A program made the position numbers and the translations under genes. DNA of 64,000 bases from Glandiceps talaboti (lineage: Eukaryota; Hemichordata; Enteropneusta; Spengelidae), in assembly GCF_964340395.1 (NCBI RefSeq), contig NC_135562.1:6952634-7016633 (forward strand), given 5' to 3'. The notes under the pieces are model-generated. The model did not search any database. It saw only the letters and a program-made list of their open reading frames with translations, and was not told where the DNA came from. Below are positions 1 to 60,274 of the stretch, one piece after another; positions within the stretch are counted from its first letter, which is position 1, and every line of letters starts with the position of its first letter.

Positions 1-24675
<24,675 letters not shown>

Positions 24676-24690
<15 letters not shown>

Positions 24691-24775
24691 GTTGATATTG
24701 TACAGGAACCGGAACTTACGGTTGGGTGCTAAGATTCCTTATTTGGGGGTGGTAAAGGCGTAAAGGGAGGGTGGA
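24676..24775 (-). promoter_or_regulatory. TPR 5' UTR / core promoter with YY1-like site on the start codon
   Basis: The start codon is embedded in CAACATGGCGGC, the classical YY1 target seen at initiator regions of housekeeping genes. About 15-20 bases upstream lies AGTTCCGGTTCC, containing an ETS-type TTCCGG core. No TATA box was seen. The transcription start is inferred to lie within about 100 bases. This fits a broadly expressed gene. Confidence 0.5.
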
Positions 24776-25505
24776 ACAACTCTCTGGTTGAGGTGGTGCG
24801 TATGTATGTATGTATAAATGTATGTACATACTAGTCTCGGTAAAAAGTATGTTTTTCTAACTTTTACAACTAGTTTTATTCTAGACAACCTGGAAAAGAT
24901 TTTCTGTTCTTTTGCTTTTCTTGATATAGTAGCTAGTGAACTTTATTTCTTCAAAGTCAGAAAGTTTTGATTGTTGCAATACTGCAAAAACAGTGACTAT
25001 TTATAGATGTAGGAAAAGTGTCTCATTTTTCTTGCAAAGAAACATTGGCATTGACATTTTAATATACGTGATAATCTTTGTTGTTTTTGTCTGCCGTGTT
25101 TTTGAATGTTGATAAATATTCCTGTGTTGTTGACTTCTTTGTAAACTCTAAATAATTCTAGAGTCCTCATGTGTTCATGACTGCATTACAATCTGTCAGA
25201 ACAGCGCCCTCTAGCAGCAAACCAGGTGCAAAATTGGGGTAGACTCTTGCATCTCTGTGTGGCTTATAAAATGGGATCTCCAATAAATCTGCCATAAGGG
25301 TCATTGTGATCCCTTTCAATTTTTTCTCTTTAGCCATGAATTACTTTAGCCTGCATAGTTGGCATGGAATGTGTTTTCTGTCTGTCTGTCTGTCTGTCTG
25401 TGTCTGTCTGTCTGGGTATGCGTGTGTGTGTGTGGGGGGGAGAGGAGGAGTTGTGAGATGTACTAAGTAAGAAGTAATTGACTACTGGTAAACAGTATAT
25501 AGCAG

Positions 25506-25511
25506 TTTATT
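25506..25511 (-). terminator. Candidate poly(A) signal for RFESD
   Basis: AATAAA on the minus strand, about 820 bases after the RFESD stop and the nearest canonical hexamer I found. If used, the 3' UTR contains the foldback element at 25768-26218. Confidence 0.4.
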
Positions 25512-25767
25512 AAAAAGTTTATACATATATTACAAATTCTATTGTTATGTCAGATGCAAAAAAAAATGCATAGATTATAGAATGCCTACCAACAATTATA
25601 AGTCCCTCACATAAAATATTACAACTTGTACATGTAATCATATAAATGTACATTGGTTTTAGTTTACGTCTGTTGTAGTTGTCCTTTACAATGTCAATGT
25701 AATTTTTGGAATGCGCTATCAACAGCGCCCTCACAAGATTGTATTTGTGATTTTCCTTGCAATATTA

Positions 25768-26218
25768 GCCTAGAAATAGTAGCATCCAGTCATGTGTGAT
25801 CAAGTTTTCCGTTCTCACCTATCCCCTACTATGCCTGGCATTTTGCTAGTGGCCATCTATTTAAATGAAGCTTCAGCTAGAAATCAGGTGCTAATTCTTA
25901 TTCATTCTCGCAAACCAGAGCTGTTATTTCTGCCGTTACACTTTGATCTGGATGGCGCATTCTGTACGCCATAGTTTTGGGACGTTGATTCTTATTGGGT
26001 TTGTAATTTTCCCCGCTGATGACATCAGTCGCATCACCATATGATTTGAACCAACTTGGAGGGTTGAGCTATGTAAACATAAGTACAATTATATTCAAAT
26101 GGGGTTGAACGTAAATATAATTTTAAGTTTGCATGATTGGTTATTAGCGAAATCCCAGGTGTGGTAGGAGAAAGGTGAGAACCCAACTTGAAAAATGCCC
26201 ACACAGCTGATTCTAGGC
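25768..26218. mobile_element. TA-flanked foldback element
   Basis: Ends GCCTAGAAATAGTAG / GATTCTAGGC, inner arms TTCTCACCTATCCCCTACTA and, inverted, GTGGTAGGAGAAAGGTGAGA. Both ends abut TA. It lies in the presumed RFESD 3' UTR. Confidence 0.65.
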
Positions 26219-26333
26219 TATAACAATATGCAATGGCATCTGCAATCAACAACATCTATAGAGTACATCCACACCCAGATGGATATATCAACGCGCGCCC
26301 TCACATATTCGTGATCTTACACAAGGTCAAAGG

Positions 26334-29105
<2,772 letters not shown>

Positions 29106-30708
29106 TAGTTTCTAGTACAATCAATGATTACAATGTTCAACGAGTCATTTGAGTGTACGTGTACGGTGTAAACATCTACACAGATCCGACTAACGTAACG
29201 GTAATACACCACTTCAACCTGTTTGCCACCTTGTAATCACGTCAATCATGGTTTGGGGCATGTTTACTGTGATTACCAATCATGATTGTGATTGGTACTT
29301 TAATTAATAAAGATTGATTAATCAAACGCAAAATCACGATTGTCATACGAGTGTGAAGCTACCATCATATTCATATTCATATTCACTTTCAAAAGTTGAC
29401 CTGTACGATCAATGTGAATATGATGATAGCTTCACATGTTCATCATGCATCAGATTCGAAGTTATCCGAATGGGTACGAACAAGCGTTCGGCAAATCACA
29501 AATCCTTCATTGGCAGGTTGAAATAATGTGATTGTAGTTACTTTTCACTTGATTAGCGTGGATTTGCATGCTTTCTTCTTATTTTTGCCAGAGTATCCAA
29601 TTTGCACCATGAATTATTGTTGTCATATAAAAAAAACTAATTTGGATGTTTAGTATGCCTTTCCCATATCTTTGAAAATGTCAATATTTGGGTGTACAAA
29701 AAACCTGTGTATGAGTAATGTAATAAAATACGGCCTGGCTGGGTGTGTTTTGATTTCCCGCAGTGCTGCTATCTTTGAAACCCTACTTAACACTTACACT
29801 GGTGAAATTTACACAAAATAGTGTTGTCAAGACCACAATTATCACAATGTGTGTAGTTCCCTTGATCGGGATCGGTCAACGCAATCGATTGTGAAAAATA
29901 ATGGTCCATGAGAACAATAAATTATGGTGCAAATTGGATACTCTGGCAAAAATAAGAAGAGAGCATGCAAATCCAGGCAAATCAAGTGAAAAGTAATTAC
30001 AATCACATGATTTCAACCACCCAATGAAGGATATGTGATTTGCCGAACGCATGTTCGTACCCATTCGGAAGTACTTCGAATATGACGATGAATGTGTAAG
30101 CTATCATCATATTCACATTGATCGTAGAGGTCAACTTTTGAAAGTGAAGATGAATATGAATATGATGGTAGCTAGCTTCACACTCGTGATTGTCATGACC
30201 GAGCCGAGCTAGGGGTTACCGACATTCTCTAAAGGTCGCCGCTTGAGGGCGCTTGGTAGAAGTAACTTCATACCTAAATCCAGGCATAAATCAGAGTCAT
30301 AAACCAATAACTTGTAAGGTAATCAAATGAACAGTTAAATTGACTTAGAAAAATCCACACCACCAGCTTTTCAAGTCGTTACTTTATTACATGACAGCTT
30401 TTTAGAGAAAAGATATTTATAAACTGCAACAACAAAACAGTAGAACTAGACAATAAAGAATTTTTTTTTTTATCAGACAGTGAAGAAGAGACCCGGTATG
30501 ATGCGGTATTCAGTAAACTGGATGTTTGCTGTATATTAATTATCATGATTAACTATAAGTTGTAACCTATGCTATGCAACACGCATAACTTCTTACACCC
30601 TTCGTGTAAATGGTTTAGCCCAAGATTGGTGCGCGGCCAAAGAAGTTCACACACATCTAGTCTCTCCACTATTGGTACCCCCGAGAGGGTAGTATTGGTA
30701 CCCCGGCC
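29106..30708. promoter_or_regulatory. Head-to-head RFESD/PTER intergenic (putative bidirectional promoter) carrying a foldback insertion
   Basis: The two start codons point away from each other across 1,603 bases, so both promoters must lie here or in unseen 5' exons. An 841-bp inverted-repeat element takes up half of it, leaving about 240 bases on the RFESD side and about 510 on the PTER side. No TATA box was recognised near either start. Confidence 0.55.
29338..30196. mobile_element. Foldback transposon with 9-bp target duplication
   Basis: Element 29347-30187 (841 bp) starts ACGAGTGTGAAGCT and ends with its exact reverse complement. Arms of about 270-280 bases pair (29347-29625 with 29917-30187). 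It is flanked by identical GATTGTCAT at 29338-29346 and 30188-30196. Long arms plus 9-bp duplications resemble Mutator-like elements (inference). No transposase; non-autonomous. Confidence 0.85.
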
Positions 30709-36039
<5,331 letters not shown>

Positions 36040-36258
36040 TTTAAAATATTCAAATAAGCGGAAAGATGGTTGACATTCCAACAAACTAAATATTCAATTT
36101 AGCTGAACAATGGCTGACATTCAATTCGAATATTCAAATTAGTAGACATTGGCTGCCCATAGTGTTTTCATTATAAAGAAGTCAATGAATGAAGGTATAT
36201 GTAATTTTTAAATTTTTATATTGGGAAGATTTTGATCATGTCTTTAAAATGTAGTTTG

Positions 36259-36264
36259 AATAAA
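36259..36264 (+). terminator. PTER poly(A) signal
   Basis: AATAAA 220 bases after the PTER stop, in an AT-rich context (TTGAATAAAATG). It is the first canonical hexamer downstream. Confidence 0.65.
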
Positions 36265-36699
36265 ATGTAAAAAGCACGCTTTGTTCTTTATTCATGTCGT
36301 ACGATAAGAAGAAAAAGTGAGTGGCTGAATGAGCTGAACCTGGCGTTGTTGATTTACTCATCAGAGTCCTCATGCCCTGATTCAGAGTCCTTATGCAGTT
36401 ACGGTCAAATATTCATCCATTTTTTTTGGACATCTTTTTATCTTGGCTTATCATTACCAGAGACATCCAATCTCACCTGAAGTATTTGCTATTAAAGTTG
36501 AACATAGGAACCCCCCCCCCCCCACCAAGGCAGACTATTACTTATCACAAAGTTATTGCAAAAATGCTTAATTTCAAGTAAAAACATTCCAAACAATAGG
36601 GTTTCCAAACTTGAAGATTTTGAAATTCCTATTGACACAGATGGTATGATAGGGAAAAGATGTTCTGTGTGTGTATTTTTTTTTTGAATGTTGGCATAG

Positions 36700-37080
36700 G
36701 TAACCTGGAATCCAGTCATGTGGATTTTGCTTTTAACTTTTCTTCTACCACGCCTGGCATTTTGTTATAGTGGTAATACCTTCAAACCTAAAATAAGATT
36801 ACGATTTCCTGCATCAATGTTGAATATGGTAATTATGTTTACATCATACAGCTCAATACTCGGTTTTAATCATGTGGTGGCGCTGTTGATGTTATCTCAC
36901 AATGAGAAGAATTAAGCACCCAAGAATTTGTGCTTGTTTTTTTGGCCATAACTTCATGGGAGTAATTGGTTGTTGGCAAAATGCCAGGCGTAGTAGTAGA
37001 GGAAAGCAAGAAGGGAAAGCAAGAGCAAAATCCCCATATCACCGCATTCTAGACTATGGCACAGAATGGTATGATATGGA
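36700..37080. mobile_element. Foldback element related to 25768-26218
   Basis: Arms TCTACCACGCCTGGCATTTT and, inverted, AAAATGCCAGGCGTAGTAGT; outer ATCCAGTCATGTGGATTTTG pairs with CAAAATCCCCATATCACCG. Confidence 0.6.
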
Positions 37081-37092
37081 AAGCATGTTCTG

Positions 37093-37348
37093 TGGGTTTT
37101 ATACCAATCTGATTAAAATCCGATGTAGATGTCGGCTTATCATTCATTGCTATTTTACCTTCGTTATTTTGCCTGAATTGACCTTCTTGGTACATGTTTA
37201 CATTTTTTTATCCTGATGGCCTCCTCTACACGATCAGCTAAAAATGTAAACATGTACTACGAAGGTCAATTCAGGCAAAATAACGAAGGTAAAATAGCAA
37301 TGAATGATTAGCCGACATCTACATCGGATTTTAATCAGATTGGTTTTT
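37093..37348. mobile_element. Near-perfect long hairpin
   Basis: About 110-base arms with almost no mismatches: ACCAATCTGATTAAAATCCG at the left end returns inverted at the right end; short loop near 37210-37240. Confidence 0.8.
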
Positions 37349-37439
37349 TACCAACCTATTCCAATTCCAGTACAAGCAATGTATATCTAATAATACAATA
37401 GAAACAATGGACAAATCCAGAATTAGCTGCAATGATGTC

Positions 37440-37445
37440 TTTATT
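37440..37445 (-). terminator. Candidate distal poly(A) signal of the thymosin gene
   Basis: AATAAA on the minus strand (TTGAATAAAGACATC). A 3' UTR of about 3.4 kb would be needed. A nearer TTTATT at about 38446 is an alternative. The actual end cannot be decided from sequence alone. Confidence 0.3.
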
Positions 37446-40400
37446 CAATACAAAATACTTCATCATGAACAGAGCAAATACATGTGTACATGACTTTACA
37501 TACATGTAATTAAACAAAAGAAACGCGACTATGCCGTATGAGGGCGCTCTCCATATTGGCAACATTCGATTTCAGATTTTCACAAGACAATGAAAAGTGC
37601 ATGTTTTTATTCTGATGTTGTAAAGACAACAGATAGATCGTGCATCAACATTACATAAACCTAACTAGATATAAACAAAACAGCAAATGCCTAAAAGTTC
37701 CTGACCTAGGCAATTTTGCTATCTTCTTGGCAGTCTCTATTTTAACACAGAAAAGTTTCGAAATCTGAAGTCTGGCAATTTTCAAGATGTCACCTATTCA
37801 TTTATTCTCAGTCAAGTACATTTATCCAGTAATCATGCCTTTGTGCTTATTACAATATTACCAATCGATACAACTAATTTTTTTATGATTCTTCGATACA
37901 TCATTCTCATAGTGCAGATCAGGTTCAATCTTGTATTAAAATAAAATGTGTAATGTTATTTCAAATGAGACAGCCAGGACTTGATTTTGTTAATTTCTGT
38001 ACACAACTAAAAACTCCCTCAAAAGACCAAATTTTCAAATTGGTTGCATTCTAAGTCTGGTTACCTGTGTCCCCCATATCTTCTTTGCATTTGGTATAAC
38101 CCTTTATTTAAGCATTGATTGCAAGTTCTTCCCACACAAACGCGGGGGTGTTTGGACAAGTGATCCAGAATGGAAACAGGATGGTGCTCTAACAAATAAT
38201 TGTGCTGAAAAATTCGGAAAATCAAATCCTGACAAAACGTTTTTTCGTTAAGGCAATATCATGCATCTTACACATATAATTCCAAAAATCTTCCATTTGA
38301 GACAGTTACTCTAAACACATTTCAAGAATACAATAGTCAAGTTTGGAAAACTGCTTAAACAAATGACATGTGAGGGCGCTGTATATAATTTTGCACCAGC
38401 TAAGATTAGCCTGTGAGGGCGCTATATATAATTTTGCACCACTATTTATTTTGAACGTCTCATCCTGATATGATACATTATCAAACTAAACATATTTTCA
38501 CTTCAAGTCTCCGATTTAAGATCATTTGAAATCACTCCAGTGTATAATTTTAGATTAATTCCTTGACAAATTAGTACAAATTCACAAACTTGGTTACATC
38601 TTGCTCTGTTCGCTACATCTGAAACCAGTCAAACATTTGACAAGCAGTTACAGTTAAACCCTTCATAAAGATTATACAGAACAACTCCAGACAACCACAT
38701 AAATGTATTTCAAAACTTTCTCTTTGTGATATTTACACACCCTTAAGGACGTGTTCCAAGCAGATAATATTGTTTTTTGTAATATGTGCAGAATTGCTCC
38801 GATACTCAAAACACACAAGTTAATATCTGTATAATGATATAACAACAGTATGGAGACAAAAGCACCAGAATCAGTGGTAGTTACCCCCTTGTTACTATGG
38901 TAACAGGTTATTGAAACAGGGTATACAAATAATAACAATCTGAGGAATTAACTAATACGATCTCTTTGAATGATTGTATGCTAAAGTGCATTTGACAGGG
39001 TAAAAATAAACTACACTGTACAAATTATTTTGGTATGGTTACTTAAATTTTTTTTACTTTCTCTCGTTGTACCAAAGCACTGGGTATATTCCGTGGTAAA
39101 GGTATCTGAACTCGCTATCTCAAATTAATTTGGAAGATGTAAAAATTAACATATCATTAAAAATACAATATTGATATTCACTCGCTTGCAGTGTATACTT
39201 ATTACTAGCGTGATGTAGACCAATTGAAAACAAGTCAGTAATTTGGTGACATGCACTCAAATGTAAGTAGCTATTCAATCCTGGTCAAACGTGGTGTGCC
39301 ACTCTACCCTCACCGTTGATTGATGTGTGAGGGCGCCGTCACAGTATACTGTACAGACTAATGATTGACAGTAATATTAGTAGACCGACTATTATATTTA
39401 CATGCTTGCCATCAAATTGCCTACATAGTTAGACAGTCCTTCCATGATGAAATCAAATTTTACAGCATTCTACTAAGTATTTACCATACACAGTGAAAAT
39501 AAGTACAAGCGTCAACAGTTTATAAGTATCAGTTTCCATGGCAACTGTAGAGTAATACTAATGTCAGATTGACTCAATTTGTAAAGTATAGGGTGGAAAC
39601 CTGGAAGACGTAAAAGGTAGTTGTGAGTGACTGAAACAAGTTGCATAGTACATTGAAAACAATCGGAGGAAGCAGGAATCTCCAGTGCTTGGTACAACTT
39701 TACAAAACCCAGGAATAATTCAGTCCGTTCTAGCCATATTGTATGCGAACAGTCAACACTTCTTGCACAGTAGAATATGCAAATCTAGCTTCACATGAGG
39801 TCAAAGGTCAGATTGCCTTGCCATATATGGACATAGAGACTATGAAACATGTTGTCATTGGCAAGCTATTCTATTGGACCAATATCAAGGCATCAGTTTG
39901 AACTTGCATAAAACAGAGTTAATCTGCAAGAAATGTTGTGTCGAAGTGCCCTCACCACTCAGCTTGCCTCTTTCACAAGAAAGAGGAGGCATGTGAGGGT
40001 TTTTTTGAGGGTGGAACTAGACATTGTATCTTGCATTCCAATACAGAGTAAGCTCTTTTTATAAGGGACTTTATGTCTCATTGCAGATCTCGCGAGATAT
40101 GTAAATATGCTTAGCAACAATGGTTGTCAAACATGTGATCATGGTCAAGCTTTCGCCATGACCATGTGCGATGATGTTAAGAACAATCGTGTTGCTAAGT
40201 GTTTGACACTTTCAGCTTGACCACCCTCAAGTGGTTGCTATGGATGCAATGGCTCAGGACAGGATCTCTGTTTAATGTACATAGAACGGAATGAATATTG
40301 TCACTGCCGAAAGTATGACATTATCTTTCTCTTGCAATTTTTTGACACATTTTGTCTCGTTGACATTTTCTTTTTACAGTGCTCACTCCTGGGTTATTGC

Positions 40401-40868
40401 AACTTTACAAGATTAAGGAATAATACAAAATTCATAATTTCTGGGGGGAAAAAAAAGGAATCTACTTACTCTGAATCTGAAATACATATTCTGAGAAGTA
40501 TTGTTAGAAGTAATAAATGAATGAATCAAACTTCCAATCATGTGACTATCACACGGTTCACATATCATGCTGTCATGAATTTACAATGCATTGTGGGAAA
40601 GTTTACTTTGACCTTTCAACTCAAGCAAAATTACCATAATTGATTCAGGGTTATACTAAGTACATGGTTAACTGTCATATTATCAGTACAAAGGCTACTG
40701 TTCTTACATGCAAGAATTATAAAATAATAAATGTACGGAAATTATCTCATTGTTATCAAGTTCTGTCAAATAAAAATAAACTAGCGTAAAAGTAAATGTC
40801 TGAATATGGTCTTTGGATTCTAGTGATGTCCCTGTAAGGACAAGACGAGACGAGATGTCTAACTTGGT

Positions 40869-55685
<14,817 letters not shown>

Positions 55686-58363
55686 TTTGACTGGAAGTTG
55701 AACAAGTTTTCAAATAACTGAAACGAACAACAATATGTTTTTTTCTGTTAGAAGAATGTATCGATTGGTTTTAACGTTTCATACAAGATCTCATAAAACT
55801 GTAAATAACTTTTGAAACGTCAAACCGTGCGTACAGACCACGTCCACCTTATCCTATGCTATATCAGGGGCCCTTTGCGTTCACGTCCGGGCGTACATGA
55901 TGTGCATGCGATTGGGCTTACACAAGCACAGAGCACAAGCAGGTTGTAATCATCGATAGAGGGCGGGCTTATGACAGTGAATCAAAGTTTATGATATGAT
56001 TTACTAAATACTATGTGAATATAAAAAGTGTTGCACCTATTCGAAATCTTTGGTGTTTAAAACTCAAATCACTAACGAATAATTTAGATAAATTTGAAGT
56101 ATTTGTAAACGTGAAGAATGTGTATAAAATTACAAAGGAAGGAAGTTCACACAAGATTGGTGGAAATTTGAAACACGTGTGTAACGAAGCTTATCAAACT
56201 AAACAGTTCGCCGTGAAGTATTAACTTTTGCATGCAAGTCACGATATATTATTGACCCAGGGATTTGCGCGATGCAAGTTTATTCTGTGTCCATTTGTCC
56301 AAATTCCGAGCCAGATTTCCCGAGAGTTCTGAGTCAGATTTTCGAGAAAAAGTTTGTTGCAACAATGTAGCCAAGACGTGCATTTTGCTGTGTAAACGTG
56401 TCGTCAGATTCAAAGAAGCTAGGATATTCGTCATGTATTTATTATCATTCCACCTGTCACGCTACCCAGGCCCAGTTTCGTGATGGAGTTCATATACTGT
56501 TGGACATGATAATGATATATTCATTCATGAACGTTGACACGACTTCCTGCTTGCACTAGCTTTGATTTATAGCCAACGAAGTTGTACTGAACAGACTACA
56601 AATCAAAAGACATGTCACCTTTTACATGGAGCTATATGTACTTGGCATATGGTTTTCCCGGGATGGTTTTGTCGACAAATTCGATAGAAAGCAATGTGAG
56701 ACATTCTCTAAAATAATCTGAACACGAATTTGTCCCAATACCTAAATAAGGTTTGGATTCATATTGGCATAAGTCAGCTGGTTATTGCCGGATTCACGGA
56801 TACGTACGTGTAGTAACAAATTTTGTATGTCAAAGGTCACTGCAACTATGTGTCATGAGTGTCTAACGGACCACGAGATTGACGCAAGTCTCCACTTTTC
56901 ATAATTTAACATGACAAACATTCAATAGCCAGTACGACAATTTAGTAAAGTAATTTATTGCAAATTCTGTGACACGTCTTTCACATGGATAAATAAATGA
57001 TGCAATAAACTAACTACAATGCGAAAATAATTATGGGCAGTGTCGTTTATTACTAAATTAAGTACACAAAACCTAATATACTTTATCAAATTTAATTAAC
57101 AGAGGAACGGATATTTAATTGCAATGAAACAATTTATCAACGTGACGTCCGGATCATTTGTTATAGGAAATGAAATAATAGTATTCGACACCAATCATTG
57201 TTATAATGGCAGCTGAAAGCTTAGTAACATAATCCATGGCGACCGATACATCATATATTCATCAATAATGATACATTTAAGAATTTAAGAATTTCGCGTT
57301 TTTCAGTGGCCTAGAAATCTGGTATTTTAATCTCCTTTAATATTCTGGTTCACAATCCACTAAGTATCGCCAGATCAATATGAACTCCGTGAGTACACTA
57401 AATTGTTACATTGTGACAAACGTTTTAGAACCCAACTTTCCCGCCCAAAATATTTTGCAAAAAATTCCTTTTTATCCAAAAATGTTGGTAAATTTCAGCT
57501 TTCCTGTATTCTTGAATCACAAGAAAAGAAGCTCATTGATGCTTTTAGTTCAAAAGTGGGTTTTAAAAGATCAAACGAACAAAAAATTCCCCAAAAATGG
57601 AGGGGTCCATATTACGAGTTCAAATATGACTGGTATCAATTAACGCGGTTTGTTGTTTGTTATTCTTTCTCAGTCTATTACACCCGCTGTCAAAACATGT
57701 ATGTTATTGTTTTTGAATAGCAATCCTATACTTTGTTTACGAACAAACTGAACCCACACCAACTCAACTTTGACAGCTCACGGGGTTTTTTTCTGTTAAT
57801 ACTAATCAAAGGAAATGACGCGACTTTTCTGGAATCTAAAGATAAGGAACCATGCACACAAAAAATTGACATTTACCGTACACATCAATGCCAAATACGT
57901 GATCTCTAAACTGAACATGTAAACGATTAAAATGTGTTTTTTGTCATCTGAACACAGAACATGCAATATGCTATCAGCACATCATGATTGATACCTGATA
58001 CACAACACGTACAGAGGCTGGTAGCATTACTTAACCACACTGACCTTTCTGAGTAATTCTTGGTAAAAGAAACATAACTCTTATCCTTATCTATATTGGG
58101 TGGTGGTAAACAAATACATTATGCATCATTTCTATAATTTGACTACATTATCGGTCATAGTAGACTATTACATAATTAAGGGGGGTCAACAAACTACCTT
58201 GAGCATTCTGCACTGCAGTCTTGCCAAACGAAAACGGAATGTGTCCCTGATTTAGCAAATCATAGCGAATTCCAAATCAAAAGATTATTACAACATTGCC
58301 AATACAAAATGGGCGATGTCGGCTGTCTGGTACAACTTTACTGACCCCCACCCGGCCGCAGGG

Positions 58364-58546
58364 ACGTGTAATATTTCATAGATTGTTGTTTTCTTATTGC
58401 TTAGAATGCCGTTTTCTTAGGAAAATATCGTACGAATCTTGCTGCTACGAATGTATAAATCTCTATACTACGAAGAAATAATATCTCTTCCCCTTACATG
58501 TAGGAATATATGTAGGAAAACAACAATCTATGAAATATTACACGCC
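58364..58546. repeat. Inverted repeat, about 31-base arms
   Basis: GTGTAATATTTCATAGATTG at 58366 returns inverted as CAATCTATGAAATATTACAC near 58524, with an AT-rich spacer. Confidence 0.75.
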
Positions 58547-59473
58547 CATGTGCACCCCACCCCGGCTGCCAGTATACAATCCGATGCACGAGTTATCGAC
58601 ACTATTGGCAGTGCAAGGTCGAGAATGGTATATTACACACAATTTGAAATATTGTCGTCAAAACAGTCAGTCGACATCTACAGTACTTGCTGTACATGTA
58701 ATTATTAATATTCGAGGAAATAATTAAATAATTCTATGAAAATTGTAAGTTTCTCATTTCACGTTAATTTTTCAGAGCTGTGGAAGCGTTAGAACATCGG
58801 CCTTGAGCGCATGTTCACAATATGTATACACTCGATCGAAAAGTCTTTGCGCATGTCAGTTTATTGTAATACACATTGGGGGAACCGAAAGCCATGGAGT
58901 TTATTACTCCGCTATTAATGAGAAGTCTAATCTTTCAAATTGGAATTGACATCATGTAATGACATCAATGACCAACGTTTCAAAATACACATAATCCAGG
59001 GTGTGTGTAGAAGCCATGTTTTTTGTAAATACACTAATCGCAACGTTATCTTGCTGGTATGTGAAATATAAATACAACCCCCGCAAATGTCAAATATATT
59101 TGTTATAAGCATTCAACGTTTCAACAGCAAAATATTACAAATACAAGTTCGTCACAGTTATTCCAATGGCATACGACCCTTGTTGAGGTGGCGCGAGATT
59201 TTTTCTTGCATTTTTAGCTAACTAGTTCAACAACCCTTTTTTGGCTTTGAGATTTCACCCTTTTCTTAATACAAGCAAGATTATATGTCCCCTGTGGGAT
59301 AGGACCCTGACATGACAGGGGGTGGGTGAGTAAATGCATCGTCGTAAACCACAGCAGCCTCTTTTACGACACCGTCCAAGACGCACCGCCACGCATGTTT
59401 CGTTGCTCCAAATATGTGTGCTGGCTTGTGAGAATGAGTAAATGACAATGCCGACGAAGTAAAGAAAGGTAGC

Positions 59474-59580
59474 TGCAATAATTGTAGCGTCTTGCTGCGG
59501 TTTTGAGGGTTTTTTCGTCTGTTTTGGTGACTTTTTAAGTTTTAGTGTTTAACCCGCAACAAGACGCTACAATTATTGCA
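59474..59580. repeat. Hairpin with 27-base arms
   Basis: TGCAATAATTGTAGCGTCTT (59474) is matched inverted by AAGACGCTACAATTATTGCA (59561). 53-base T-rich loop. Confidence 0.85.
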
Positions 59581-60225
59581 CCTATAAAAGAAAGGGTGAT
59601 TAAAGTTGACTCGGAACGTTTACACGAAAATTTACGTCATGTTAGAAAACCACCATTTCACTTGAAATACCACAGGGGTCTCACACTTACGAAAAACGAA
59701 CGAACAGACAGACAAACAAACAAACAAACAAACAAACAAACAAACAAAATAATTATGAATATTGATAAACATGATAGGCATGACGATAATGTGACAAAAT
59801 ATTAGTGTCAACGAAAATAATATATTTCAAGATTTTATAAATATATAGTCACTGGAGAATGTTAATATTGACAGTTATAATCACATTATCGTTCATTTGT
59901 CATGTTTAGCAATGTTCACAAATTTTTGTTTGTTCGGTTTTCGAGCGCATAACCAATTAAGCCCAAGACTCTTGTGGAAATACAATAGATTTATATGATG
60001 TCATTTGAATACGAACGAATAATCATACCACAGGCGAACCTTTTCGTGACTAATTTTCAATACAATTCAATACAATTCGTTTTCGTTTGCATGATATGAG
60101 TATGACGCCTCTTCAAAATTTTGCGTATGCGTGGATGACCCCCTAGGGGATAGGCTTATATTGTATCAAATTTGACAGGTTGATATCAAAATACATACTA
60201 TCGCAGGCTACTTCATTGCCCGGTC

Positions 60226-60274
60226 TGTATATCACGTGACGTTGTATATCACGTGACGTCGTAAATATAAATAG
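60226..60274 (+). promoter_or_regulatory. Duplicated CACGTGACGT motif next to a TATA-like box
   Basis: A perfect 17-base tandem duplication TGTATATCACGTGACGT (60226-60242, 60243-60259) carries E-box CACGTG and CRE-like TGACGT, followed at 60266 by TATAAATAG. No coding exon was found downstream within the window; function is inferred only. Confidence 0.35.

Larger units (their letters stand above)
24691..26333. other. TPR-RFESD intergenic region
   Basis: Holds the TPR 5' flank, a (CTGT)n stretch at 25379-25420, the candidate RFESD poly(A) signal, and a TA-flanked foldback element. No coding exon was recognised. Confidence 0.6.
36040..40868. other. PTER-thymosin convergent region: 3' UTRs and foldback repeats
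   Basis: Holds the PTER 3' end, two foldback elements (36700-37080 and 37093-37348), short GAGGGCGC-type repeats (38365, 38413, 39330, 39950) and otherwise AT-rich sequence without recognisable exons. Much of it is probably thymosin 3' UTR or intergenic. Confidence 0.5.

Noticed and set aside
29314-30064. Paired frames containing MGTN(M/K)RSAN(H) on both arms of the foldback
   Set aside because: They are mirror translations of the inverted repeat arms, not genes.
57380-57720. Two overlapping frames of about 87 and 105 residues
   Set aside because: Lys/Phe-rich random-looking sequence in different frames, no splice context or known motif.
59545-59805. 86-residue frame
   Set aside because: Starts within a hairpin arm and runs through an (AAAC)n tract, so the translation is partly repeat.
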